Shown piece by piece: positions 1 to 7,672 of a stretch of 51,210 nucleotides of DNA. Below the pieces are notes generated by a model. It saw nothing but the letters and a program-made list of their open reading frames with translations, was not told where the DNA came from and did no database searches. The stretch spans positions 1-51,210 of the forward strand of contig CAZCAC010000058.1 in the NCBI GenBank assembly GCA_964496575.1, read 5' to 3'. The DNA comes from CAZCAC01 sp964496575 (GTDB lineage: Bacteria > Planctomycetota > UBA1135 > GCA-002686595). A program made the position numbers and the translations under genes. The first letter of the stretch is position 1. Each line of letters opens with the position of its first letter.

Positions 1-58
1 GGCATTCGGCCAATGCCGCCACTCCACGCACCTATGTCAGGAGCCCTGCATTGCCTGC

Positions 59-2641
59 GTGGCCCCCGCTGCCCTGGTACTCACCGGGCTCTCCGTCCCG
101 GCGACCGCCGGTGACGCCGGAATCCCGATCCGGCAGGTGACCCCGACCTATCAGGAGACTCCCGGCCAGCAGGAGTTCTCCGGCCGGATGATCGTGCGTC
201 CACGGCAGTTCGAAGCGTGGACCGCCGCCGGCCTGTCCGAGCCGGCCGCGGGCGCCCGCGTGAAGGCGGCTCACGCCGCCCTCGCCGAAGCACCGATCGT
301 CGAGTACGTCGGGCAGACCGACGAGTACATCATCGAGCTGCCGGAAGGGCGCACCGAGAATGAAGCCGCGCGCCTGCTGATGGCGACGGGGCTCTTCCAG
401 TACGCCGAGCCCGACTGGATCCTCTATCCGCTGGCCACGCCGAACGACTCGCGCTTCGGAAACCAGTGGCACCACGCGCCGAACAGGATGCAATCCGAGG
501 ACGGCTGGGACATCCACACCGGCAATCCCTCCGTCGCCGTCGCCATCTGCGACACCGGTGTTCGCACCACGCACGAGGACCTGCAGCTGCACCGGCTGGA
601 GGGCTACAACGCCGTCGACCGCGAGTGGGAGTCGCAGGGCGGCAACATCGGTCCGGTGCACCCGCACGGGACGAACTGCACCGACTCCGCCGCGGCCAAC
701 GGCAACAACGGCGTGGGCGTCGCCGGCGTGGGCTGGGACCTCAGCCACCGGATGATGCGTGTGAGCAACAGCTCGGGTGGAGGAGCGTACTCCTCCGACC
801 TGCAGCACGCGGCGCGCACCGCGGTCGAGAACGGCGACCGGGTGGCGAGCATCAGCTACAGCGGCCCGGACAGTTCGTCGAACCTGACCACGGCGACCTA
901 CATCAAGTCGATCGGTGGTCTCATGGTGTATGCCGCGGGCAACGACGGTCGCAACCTGACCTACGGCAACCGCGACAACGACGACCTCATCGTCGTGGGC
1001 GCCACCGACTCCGGTGACGGGCTCGCCTACTTCTCGGCGTACGGTCAGTTCGTCGACGTCACGGCACCCGGCGTCAGCATTCACACCACCGACGCGGGAC
1101 ACGACAGCGACTACGCCTCGGTCAGCGGCACGAGCTTCTCCACGCCGCTCACCGCCGGTCTGATCGCGCTGATCTGGTCGGCCGACCCGAGCCTGACCCC
1201 CGATCAGGTGGAGCAGCGTCTGAAGGACGGCTGCGACGACCTCGGCTCCGGCGGCGTCGACAACACCTACGGCTACGGTCGCGTCGATGTCTACGGTTCG
1301 CTCTCGCAGGGCGGCCCGCCGCCGAACCAGCCGCCCTCCGCCGCGATCAGCGCCTCGCCCGAGAGTGGCGTGGTGGTGCTCGACGTCGACTTCGACGCCT
1401 CGGCGAGCTTCGACAGCGACGGTACGATCGTCGAATTCGAGTGGGACCTCGACGGCAACGGCTCCTTCGAGACCTCCACGGGCACCACGCCGACGACGCA
1501 GTACACCTACGCCGCCGCGGGTGACTACGACGTCTCGGTGCGGGTCACCGACGACGATGACGCGACCGATACGGCTTCGGTGCTGGTCAGCGTGACCGAT
1601 CCGGTGAACCAGCCGCCGCAGGCCGCCATCTCGGCCAACCCCGAGTCGGGCCTCGTGCCGCTGTACGTCGACTTCGACGCCTCGGCGAGCTTCGACCTCG
1701 ACGGCTACATCACCGGCTACGAGTGGGACCTCGACGGCAACGGCTCCTTCGAGACCTCCACCGGTGGCACGGCGTTCACCTCCTACACCTACACGGCCTC
1801 CGGCAACTACCTCGTGGTGGTCCGGGTGACCGACGACCTCGACGCGACCGATACGGCTTCCGTGCTGGTCACCGTCACCGATCCCGTCAACGAACCGCCG
1901 CAGGCGGCCCTCACCGGGACGCCGCAGAGTGGTGACATCCCGCTGACCGTGGACTTCGATGCTTCGGGAAGCTACGACCCCGACGGTTACATCACGGGCT
2001 ACGAGTGGGACCTCGACGGAAACGGCTCGTTCGAGACCTCGACCGGCTCCTCGCCATACGCGCAGTACACCTACACGGCGGCTGGTAACTACGACGTCAC
2101 CGTCCGGGTGACCGACGACGGCGACGAGACCGATACGGCCTCGTTCCTGATCACGGCGATCGATCCCGGCGGCGGCGGCGATCCTGAGCAGATCGCATTC
2201 GACGGCTTCGAGTCGAGGAACTTCCGGGGTGGAATCGGCTGGACCGGCACCTGGGTGATCTCCGGCGATACGAAGATCCGGTGGAAGAAGGACTACCCGC
2301 ACACCGGGTTGGGCCACGCGCGTCTGCGCCAGGTTACTGGTTACATGCATCGCGTCGTCGACCTGTCGGGAGTGACGCAGGCCAGCCTCGATTTCTGGGG
2401 CAAGGTCTACTCGTTCGAGGACACGGATCAGCTCCACGTGCTGGTGAGCCCGGATGGCTCGAGCTGGACGCAGGTTCAGGTTCTCGACCCCGGTGACAGC
2501 GACGGCGCGTACCACTACTACTCGATCGACCTGTCGGGCTTCGCGATGACCTCGACCTTCCACATCGCCTTCGATGCGGAGATGAGTGGTCGCGGCGACT
2601 ACTTCTGGGTCGACGACATCGAGATCATCGGCGTTCGCTGA
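59..2641 (+). CDS. Secreted S8 (subtilisin-family) serine protease with three PKD domains
   Basis: Predicted extracellular subtilase of about 860 residues that cleaves proteins outside the cell. The catalytic triad is readable: Asp165 in CDTGV, His203 in PHGTN and Ser359 in SGTSFSTP, with the oxyanion Asn in AAGND. An N-terminal stretch (about 30-130) resembles an inhibitor-type propeptide. Three PKD-like domains follow at about 423-704, then a C-terminal beta-rich module (about 715-860) beginning FDGFES that may bind surfaces or carbohydrate. The GTG start is a minimum. The frame is open to the left edge of the window and the first residues (APAALVLTGLSVPATAG) look like the end of a signal peptide, so the true start is probably further upstream. 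A strong hairpin follows the stop. Confidence 0.9.
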   Translation: MAPAALVLTGLSVPATAGDAGIPIRQVTPTYQETPGQQEFSGRMIVRPRQFEAWTAAGLSEPAAGARVKAAHAALAEAPIVEYVGQTDEYIIELPEGRTENEAARLLMATGLFQYAEPDWILYPLATPNDSRFGNQWHHAPNRMQSEDGWDIHTGNPSVAVAICDTGVRTTHEDLQLHRLEGYNAVDREWESQGGNIGPVHPHGTNCTDSAAANGNNGVGVAGVGWDLSHRMMRVSNSSGGGAYSSDLQHAARTAVENGDRVASISYSGPDSSSNLTTATYIKSIGGLMVYAAGNDGRNLTYGNRDNDDLIVVGATDSGDGLAYFSAYGQFVDVTAPGVSIHTTDAGHDSDYASVSGTSFSTPLTAGLIALIWSADPSLTPDQVEQRLKDGCDDLGSGGVDNTYGYGRVDVYGSLSQGGPPPNQPPSAAISASPESGVVVLDVDFDASASFDSDGTIVEFEWDLDGNGSFETSTGTTPTTQYTYAAAGDYDVSVRVTDDDDATDTASVLVSVTDPVNQPPQAAISANPESGLVPLYVDFDASASFDLDGYITGYEWDLDGNGSFETSTGGTAFTSYTYTASGNYLVVVRVTDDLDATDTASVLVTVTDPVNEPPQAALTGTPQSGDIPLTVDFDASGSYDPDGYITGYEWDLDGNGSFETSTGSSPYAQYTYTAAGNYDVTVRVTDDGDETDTASFLITAIDPGGGGDPEQIAFDGFESRNFRGGIGWTGTWVISGDTKIRWKKDYPHTGLGHARLRQVTGYMHRVVDLSGVTQASLDFWGKVYSFEDTDQLHVLVSPDGSSWTQVQVLDPGDSDGAYHYYSIDLSGFAMTSTFHIAFDAEMSGRGDYFWVDDIEIIGVR
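1325..2170 (+). repeat. Three tandem 282-bp coding repeats (PKD domains)
   Basis: The segment coding the PKD domains repeats with an exact 282-bp (94-codon) period. The marker gagtgggacctcgac starts at 1439, 1721 and 2003. The units share long runs of identical nucleotides, for example around DLDGNGSFETSTG. This indicates recent duplication or ongoing homogenisation rather than ancient domain shuffling. Confidence 0.85.
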
Positions 2642-2685
2642 TCCCCTGCTTCTGACTCCGGCCGTGATCCGTCACGGCGAAGGAC

Positions 2686-2717
2686 GCGCCCCGCCCGTCA
2701 GACGACGGGCGGGGCGC
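2686..2717 (+). terminator. Strong hairpin after the protease gene
   Basis: A perfect 14-bp GC-rich stem (2686-2699 with 2704-2717) closes a 4-nt loop, 45 bases after the protease stop. There is no clear T-run after it, so it may act as a pause or 3'-end stabiliser. It could serve the protease (+) or the tRNA transcript (-). Confidence 0.6.
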
Positions 2718-2793
2718 GGTTCCTGGCTCACGATCGGTCCGACCGACTCCCATCAGACGTCGCAACTCCCATCTTCGTATCCATCCCGGGGAC

Positions 2794-2881
2794 TGGCGGA
2801 GGCGAGAGGATTCGAACCCCTGGTCCCTTTCAGGACGGCGGTTTTCAAAACCGCTGCATTCGGCCGCTCTGCCACGCCTCC
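2794..2881 (-). tRNA. tRNA-Ser (anticodon UGA)
   Basis: Read on the minus strand, this folds as a class II tRNA. The 7-bp acceptor stem is GGAGGCG/CGCCTCC, followed by discriminator G and an encoded CCA. The anticodon stem GCGGT/ACCGC carries loop TTTGAAA, giving anticodon TGA. There is a long variable arm and a T-loop GGTTCGAATCC. The length of 88 nt with CCA is normal for tRNA-Ser. The 3' end faces the protease gene, and the low-GC island lies on the 5' side. Confidence 0.95.
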
Positions 2882-3326
2882 GCTTCGTGGCGCGGAGCAT
2901 AGCGAGCTGGTGCACGACGCTGCAAGTGCTTGTAGAGAAGCAGTTTCGGGCCGTGCTCAGCGTCGCGAAGTCGTGGTCACACTCGACTCGGAGCGGTGCG
3001 GGGAGATGCAACCGAATGAGCTGTTGTGACCTCTGCGAGGGTACACCAGAGGGTACAACGCTCTCAGGAGCCCTTTGCGACTTTCTTCTGGCTCGGGTCT
3101 TCTCCCTCTGCGAGGCTGCGGAGCAAGTCGCCGGGAGGCATTCGAGTGCCCGTTGAATCTCAAGCCCACCCTCGTCGACCCTCCTGGCGCGTGAAGTGGC
3201 GAGCTGTGGATGGTGCTCAGGGATTCTGTATGCCCGATCGCAACCCGCCGTGGTCGGAACCAGGCCCCTGATGTGTACCATGGTGCGTTGACAGACCGGG
3301 GGCTTAAGCACGTACAAGGCGCAGTC
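2882..3326. other. Intergenic stretch upstream of the MORN protein, possible decayed element
   Basis: No convincing gene is visible. Base composition is less GC-rich than the flanking core genes, as in the MORN gene that follows. On the minus strand, around 3000-3070, a short reading (VVPSGVPSQRSQQ) resembles the variable tail that follows some planctomycete tyrosine integrases. This is only an impression. With the integrase remnant at 4.3-4.8 kb it suggests that the whole 2.9-4.8 kb stretch is a decayed insertion. Confidence 0.3.
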
Positions 3327-4307
3327 ATGGGGTCAGCAGTGGATGGCGAGTGGAGTGCCTGGCACGAGAATGGCCAACTGAAGAAGAAGGGAAGGTGCAA
3401 ATCAGGGAGGGAAGTGGGCGAGTGGCTGGAATGGCACGAAAATGGCCAGCTGGCTTCGCGGGGTGAATACGTTGATGGGCAAGCACACGGGCTGGCGGAG
3501 ACATGGCACGAGAACGGCCAGCTGGCTTCGCGTTGTACGTACGTAGGAGGACTTGAAGAAGGGGTGGCAGAGTCATGGCATGCGAATGGAACACTGCGAT
3601 CGCGGTTCCAAATGTCCGGGGGCGAGTTCACTGGCATTGTCCGGTACTGGCATTCGAACGGAGAGCCCTTCAGGCAGGCTGAGGCGATAGACGGTGAACT
3701 AGTAGGCAGTCTCACCGAATGGTATGCCAACGGCAACATGAAGGAGCAGCGCATCGTCAAGGACGGAAAGCTGCGGGTGTTTCCCAAGGCTTGGGATGAA
3801 CAGGGTCAGCCGTACTTCCACGAGTTCTTTGACGAGTGCCCCTGTTGTGGCGGGCAGGTTTGGGACACAGGCTTCCCTATTGACAATATGCATCCTTGCT
3901 CAGCCTGTGGATTCTGCATCGACCTCCAAGAACCGATGGACCGCTTAGCAGAACGAGCTGCGTCGTGGTCTGTCGAGCCACTTGCACGGGCTGGACTCCC
4001 AGAACGTTTTTGGGCAGAAGCAAGGGATATGGGAATCCAAGGCATCGATGGCCTACTACAAACCGGATACGCAGACTTCTCCTGGAGGGAAGAGAAGCTA
4101 GTCCCCCCCAAGGGAGCTCGTGGTCTCCTGAAAAAACCCTCCGCAAGTGAACGGGCGGCAGCAGTGGAGGCTCTCGAGTCGAAGGGGTTGCCTGACTGCC
4201 AGGAGGATGTCCTGTATGCGGTCTGTGTATGTCAACGCATCAGATCGCGACGACCAGGACTGCTTGCGAGAACCGTTTCGAAGGTGCTGCAGATGCTTCG
4301 CAGGTAG
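3327..4307 (+). CDS. MORN (YwqK-type) repeat protein with CPCC-like zinc-binding motif
   Basis: About 326 residues, predicted cytoplasmic. The first 165 residues are degenerate MORN-type repeats built around W(H/Y)xNG (WHENGQL occurs three times, then WHANGT, WHSNGE, WYANGN). A metal-binding cluster follows, with C171-P-C-C174 and C191-S-A-C194-x-x-C197, like Cys-rich CPCC proteins. The last 120 residues match nothing I recognise. I chose the ATG at 3327 because upstream residues do not continue the repeat pattern; an upstream in-frame start near 3210 is possible, and no good ribosome site is seen. Codon use is lower in GC than in the neighbours. The gene converges with the integrase remnant, so it is probably cargo of a decayed element. 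Function unknown. Confidence 0.75.
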   Translation: MGSAVDGEWSAWHENGQLKKKGRCKSGREVGEWLEWHENGQLASRGEYVDGQAHGLAETWHENGQLASRCTYVGGLEEGVAESWHANGTLRSRFQMSGGEFTGIVRYWHSNGEPFRQAEAIDGELVGSLTEWYANGNMKEQRIVKDGKLRVFPKAWDEQGQPYFHEFFDECPCCGGQVWDTGFPIDNMHPCSACGFCIDLQEPMDRLAERAASWSVEPLARAGLPERFWAEARDMGIQGIDGLLQTGYADFSWREEKLVPPKGARGLLKKPSASERAAAVEALESKGLPDCQEDVLYAVCVCQRIRSRRPGLLARTVSKVLQMLRR

Positions 4308-4343
4308 CCGGCAGCACCTCAGAAGAGGATTCTTGCGCTGCCC

Positions 4344-4799
4344 TCAGGATCCCTTTCCGACCTCCACTTGGGCGGCTTCCTCGACTCCTGGGAGGAGGTT
4401 GAGGCCGTGGCTCTCCAGGTCGCCAATGCCGAGCTTCGTGTAGTACTTCATCGTCAGCTCGATCGTCGAGTGCCGCATCAGTTGCCTGTGGACGGCGGGG
4501 GGGACGTTCTTCAAGGCCAGGCGCGTGCCGAACGTGACCCTGAGGGAGTGGAGGTCGGCCACCTCGCCCCGGTCGTTCTCGCGGGCGATCTTGGCGTCGT
4601 CGAAGTCATCCTGCCGCGTCTTGTTCGCGACGAGGTGGGGGAAGACCCGGGCCGACGGCAGGACGTTGGTCGGCTTCACACTGCGGATCTCATCGGCCAG
4701 CTCCGGGTGTATGGGAAGCTGGTCCACGCGCTTCTTCGCCTTGCCGCCCTTGATCGTCAGGACCCCTACCGATACCGAACCAGGTTCACTTTCACGCAC
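4344..4799 (-). pseudogene. C-terminal remnant of a tyrosine recombinase (integrase)
   Basis: The open frame encodes the distal half of a phage-type integrase catalytic domain. It has the H-x-x-R box (LHSLRVTFGTRLA), a second His/Arg block (LMRHSTIELT) and the nucleophile region (MKYYTKL). The N-terminal DNA-binding domain and the first catalytic Arg block are missing. Recognisable homology starts at about VGVLTIKGGKAKKR. The preceding codons (4772-4799) are simply the left arm of the long palindrome, so the gene is truncated exactly where that palindrome sits. It cannot be a working recombinase. It marks a former mobile element between tRNA-Ser and the antiporter gene. Confidence 0.8.
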
Positions 4800-4865
4800 T
4801 TGCGGCTCTTGCGAGGTACCCCTCGCAAGAGCCCCAACTGCGTGAAAGTGAACCTGGTTCGGTAT
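4772..4865. repeat. 94-nt near-perfect palindrome (45-bp stem, 4-nt loop)
   Basis: Bases 4772-4816 pair with 4821-4865 around the loop TACC, with only two mismatches (both C opposite C, at 4799/4838 and 4803/4834). It lies 6 bases beyond the stop of the minus-strand antiporter gene and at the truncation point of the integrase. No T-run follows on either strand, so it is not a classical terminator. Its size and layout match the palindrome at 23997-24087, though the sequence differs. It is probably a REP/MITE-like palindromic element. Confidence 0.85.
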
Positions 4866-4871
4866 TTCGTG

Positions 4872-6533
4872 CTACTCGTCGCCCCCGGACTCCAAACCGC
4901 ACCCCGCCCGCTCCAGCTCCTCCACCAGCTTCGCCGCCAGCGCCAGGCCGACCTGCTCCTCCTCGTCGACCACCGCGTGAGCGCCGGCCTGCTCCAGGGA
5001 AGCGCAGTGGACGCGGTAGCGCGATCGCGCGAAGACCCGCGCGCCGGGGGCGAGGGCCCGCGCTTGCTCGACCACCCGGCGTACCGCCTCCAGGTCGGGC
5101 AGGGTCACCGCGATCGCCAGGGCCCGGTGGATCGCGGCGTGCTCGAGGACCTCGGGGTGCGTCGCGTCACCGAGGTGGGTCCGGAAGCCGTGACGGCGTG
5201 CCTCCGCGAGCAGGTGCGGGTTGAGGTCGATCACCTCGACCTCGGGAAGACATCCGGCCAGTGTGAACGCGACCGACTGACCCGCCGGGCCGAAACCGAT
5301 CACCAGCGCGTGGCCGCGCGGGCTCTCCTCGCCAGGCGGCTCCGCCACCGGCACCGTGACGTCGTGCCGGTGCGTCCACCACCCCACCAGGCGCGGGCCG
5401 ACGGCGACCAGGTACGGCGTCAGCGCCAGCGTCACGATCGTCACCGACACCACCAGCTGAAAGATCTCGTCGTCGAGCAAGCTCCCCCGCGAGAGGTCCG
5501 CCAGCACGAACGAGAACTCGCCCACCTGCGCCAGCGCCAGTCCCGCCGCCAGCGCCGTCGGCAGCGGTACCCGGATCAGCCGCAACAACACCGTGACCAG
5601 GAGTCCCTTGCCGAGCACCACGCCGGCGACGAACAGCAACACGAGCGGCACGTGCGACGCGATCCACGCCGGGTCGCCGAGCATCCCGATCGAACCGAAG
5701 AACAGGACCAGCAGCAGGGTCTTCAACGACCCGACGTCAGCCCGCACCTGCGTCGCGAACGGAGTGCTCGCCAGCATCATCCCGGTCAGGAATGCGCCGA
5801 GCGCCGGCGACAGGCCCAGCGCGTGCGCCCCCAGCGCCGATCCCAGCCCCGACGCGACCGCGAGCAACAGCGGCAGCTCGCGGTTGCGCCGCAACACCTC
5901 CGCACCCAGGAGCCGCGGCACCACGTGCGTGAACAGGAGCCAGATCGCCAGCACCAGGAGCAGCGCGTACCCGAGGAGCTTCAAGAGCTCCACCAGCATC
6001 TCCCCGCCGCTTCCACCTCCGCCCAGCAGACTGACCCCCATCACCAGGGGCACCACCGCCACGTCCTGCGCCAGCAGCACGCCCACCGCCAGCCGGCCGT
6101 GCGGGCTGTCGATCTCGCCACGATTCCCCAGGACGCGCAACACGTACGCCGTGCTGGAGAGCGCCAGGATCGCGCCCATCGCCAGCGCCGGCCTCGAGTA
6201 CATCCCGAAGAGCACCAGCGCACCGGTCGTGATCGCGATCGTCAGCACCACCTGCAACGAACCGACGAGCAGCCCCGCCGCGCCCGTGCGCCGCAAGCGC
6301 TCCCACGAGAACTCCAGGCCGATCGAGAAGAGCAGGAGCCCCACGCCCAGCTCGGCGAGCAGCGTCACCTCCTCCTGCGTCCGCACCCAGTGCAGGACGT
6401 GCGGGCCGAGCAACATCCCGGCGACGAGATAACCCAGGATCGCGCTCTGCCGCAACCGCTCGGCGAGCGCGCCGAGCAAGAAGCCTCCGGTCAGGAGGAG
6501 CAGCACGTCGCCGAGAGTGGACCAGGAGCTCAT
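4872..6533 (-). CDS. Kef-type cation:proton antiporter (CPA2 family)
   Basis: A 553-residue inner-membrane transporter expected to exchange K+ or Na+ for H+. Residues 1 to about 395 form the Na+/H+ exchanger fold, with about 11-13 hydrophobic segments starting GDVLLLLTGGFLLGALAERL. The ion-path region LALSSTAYVLRVL and a later ALGLSPALGAFLTG block are typical of KefB/YbaL-like proteins. Residues from about 409 are an NAD-binding RCK/TrkA-N domain with the Rossmann loop GFGPAGQ and an acidic strand end (VEVIDLN). The ATG at 6533 is the first Met before the membrane domain; residues upstream of it are low-complexity and not homologous. It is divergent from the B3/4 gene across 144 bp. Confidence 0.9.
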   Translation of the reverse strand: MSSWSTLGDVLLLLTGGFLLGALAERLRQSAILGYLVAGMLLGPHVLHWVRTQEEVTLLAELGVGLLLFSIGLEFSWERLRRTGAAGLLVGSLQVVLTIAITTGALVLFGMYSRPALAMGAILALSSTAYVLRVLGNRGEIDSPHGRLAVGVLLAQDVAVVPLVMGVSLLGGGGSGGEMLVELLKLLGYALLLVLAIWLLFTHVVPRLLGAEVLRRNRELPLLLAVASGLGSALGAHALGLSPALGAFLTGMMLASTPFATQVRADVGSLKTLLLVLFFGSIGMLGDPAWIASHVPLVLLFVAGVVLGKGLLVTVLLRLIRVPLPTALAAGLALAQVGEFSFVLADLSRGSLLDDEIFQLVVSVTIVTLALTPYLVAVGPRLVGWWTHRHDVTVPVAEPPGEESPRGHALVIGFGPAGQSVAFTLAGCLPEVEVIDLNPHLLAEARRHGFRTHLGDATHPEVLEHAAIHRALAIAVTLPDLEAVRRVVEQARALAPGARVFARSRYRVHCASLEQAGAHAVVDEEEQVGLALAAKLVEELERAGCGLESGGDE

Positions 6534-6677
6534 GGGGCGAGGATTGTGAGCCTTCCCGCGGCCCGCCACAACCGGGGTCGGCCCGGTCTCGCCACTGGGG
6601 ACGGCCGGATCGCCGACTCCGGTTCCACCAGCCGCACCCGCTCCGTAGACTGCGCCGCCCGAAACCGCCTCCTCGCC

Positions 6678-7322
6678 ATGCAACCGATCGCCGTCCCCGA
6701 CCACCCGCTGCTCGTCCTCGGCCTCATCGAGACCGTCTTCCCCGTCCCCCTCGCCGAGCTCCCCTCGCCCGACTGGCTCCGGGAGCTGCTCGTCCTCGAG
6801 GCCGCCGCGCCCCTCCAGCGCGACGAATCGTGCCGCACCGACGTGCGCAAGCTCCTCCGCCACGGCGGCTACAAGCCGACCGGCCGCGGCAAGCCCGCCT
6901 CCGAGTACCTCGTCCGCGCGGCGGGCGAAGAGCAGCTCTCCTCGATCAACCTCGCCGTCGACGTCTGCAACGCGGTCAGCCTGCACTCGAGCCTGCCCAT
7001 CAGCGTCGTCGACCTCGATCGGACCACCCCGCCCCTCTCCGTGGCGATCGCCGGCGAGCGGACCACCTACGTCTTCAACCCCTCGGGGCAGGAGATCCGC
7101 GTCGACGGGCTGCTCTGCCTCTTCGACGCCGACGGGCCCTGCGGGAGCGGGGTGAAGGACTCCCAGCGCACCAAGACCGGCGAGACGACGAGGCGCACCC
7201 TGACGCTGCTCTGGGGGACGAAGGCGCAACCGGGGCGTACCCGCGCCGCCGCCGAGTGGTACGTCGAGCTGCTCGAGCGAGCCGGGGCCGGCAGGATCGA
7301 GCTCGAGGTCCGTGGAGAATGA
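6678..7322 (+). CDS. B3/4 (PheRS beta-like) domain protein
   Basis: A 214-residue cytoplasmic protein resembling the B3/4 domain of the phenylalanyl-tRNA synthetase beta subunit, found alone in many bacteria. Signature stretches are DVRKLLRHGGYKPTGRGKPA, then INLAVDVCNAVSLHSSLPIS and VVDLDR. Stand-alone B3/4 proteins are thought to bind or edit amino acids or misacylated tRNA; the exact substrate is unknown. The ATG at 6678 fits the usual family N-terminus. The gene stands alone, divergent from the antiporter. A candidate promoter for the next transcript lies 35 bases after its stop. Confidence 0.75.
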   Translation: MQPIAVPDHPLLVLGLIETVFPVPLAELPSPDWLRELLVLEAAAPLQRDESCRTDVRKLLRHGGYKPTGRGKPASEYLVRAAGEEQLSSINLAVDVCNAVSLHSSLPISVVDLDRTTPPLSVAIAGERTTYVFNPSGQEIRVDGLLCLFDADGPCGSGVKDSQRTKTGETTRRTLTLLWGTKAQPGRTRAAAEWYVELLERAGAGRIELEVRGE

Positions 7323-7357
7323 GAGTCCAACCAAGGGGGCCAGTCCCGAGAGAGGGC

Positions 7358-7385
7358 TTGCGGACTGAGCCCGGTGCGCTAGTCT
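7358..7385 (+). promoter_or_regulatory. Candidate housekeeping promoter (TTGCGG-N16-TAGTCT)
   Basis: TTGCGG at 7358-7363 and TAGTCT at 7380-7385 are separated by 16 bases. The same -35 hexamer with a 16-base spacer and a TAGAAT -10 occurs at 8528-8555. Transcription would begin just before the hairpin at 7393. Confidence 0.35.
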
Positions 7386-7442
7386 CGGGGCAGCGGGGTC
7401 GTCGTGACCCCGCGGACTCTTCACCCAGTTCACAGGAGACGC

Positions 7443-7511
7443 TTGGCTTATGAGACTCTCGAAGTCCGTCAGGGTCGTGCGCGCCTCCGCCCGCGACTGA
7501 TCGACGGGTAG
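7443..7511 (+). CDS. Possible 22-residue leader peptide
   Basis: A TTG codon at 7443 lies 4 bases after an AGGAG ribosome site (7434-7438) and opens a 22-codon frame (reading AYETLEVRQGRARLRPRL after the start, then IDG) ending in TAG. An overlapping ATG at 7450 gives an alternative 16-codon frame. Arg content is high (7 of 22). It sits between a candidate promoter with a 5' hairpin and the RsgA-like gene, the layout expected of a regulatory upstream reading frame. It could equally be the relic of a longer gene. Low confidence. Confidence 0.25.
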   Translation: MAYETLEVRQGRARLRPRLIDG

Positions 7512-7672
7512 CCGGCTCCCGGCTCCCGGCAGCAGCTCCGGGCGGAGCGCGAATCGCAACAGCGACGCGCTCCCGGTCTGCCCGCGCTCGTGCGCGGGGA
7601 AGCGGACCGCCCGGGTGGGAGAGCGCGTCCCGAATCGACCACCCGGACGTTCTCCCTGCAGGTACAGAAGCC

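Larger units (their letters stand above)
7323..7672 (+). other. Structured leader region ahead of the RsgA-like gene
   Basis: This 350-base gap holds a candidate promoter (7358-7385), a perfect 8-bp hairpin (7393-7400 with 7406-7413), an AGGAG ribosome site (7434-7438) and a 22-codon reading frame (7443-7511). About 160 bases of very GC-rich, hairpin-prone sequence follow, including gctccg/cggagc near 7530. The RsgA-like reading frame is open leftwards from 7673 without a stop through about 7600, so its true start may lie inside this region. Confidence 0.4.

Noticed and set aside
1325..2170. Possible CRISPR-like array
   Set aside because: The repeats are 282-bp in-frame protein domains with no spacers.
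32..2563. Long minus-strand reading frame of 843 codons opposite the protease
   Set aside because: A GC-rich shadow frame: Arg/Val/Gly-rich without domains, while the plus strand encodes a full subtilase with intact triad.
3327..4307. Antitoxin of a toxin-antitoxin pair (common YwqK label)
   Set aside because: No partner toxin gene is adjacent and the label rests only on MORN-type repeats.
4772..4865. Simple rho-independent terminator of the antiporter gene
   Set aside because: The stem is far longer than a terminator needs and no T-run follows on the minus strand.
4368..6677. Plus-strand open frame running into the B3/4 gene
   Set aside because: It is antisense to the Kef antiporter and is low-complexity Arg/Gln/His; only the part from 6678 is a real protein.
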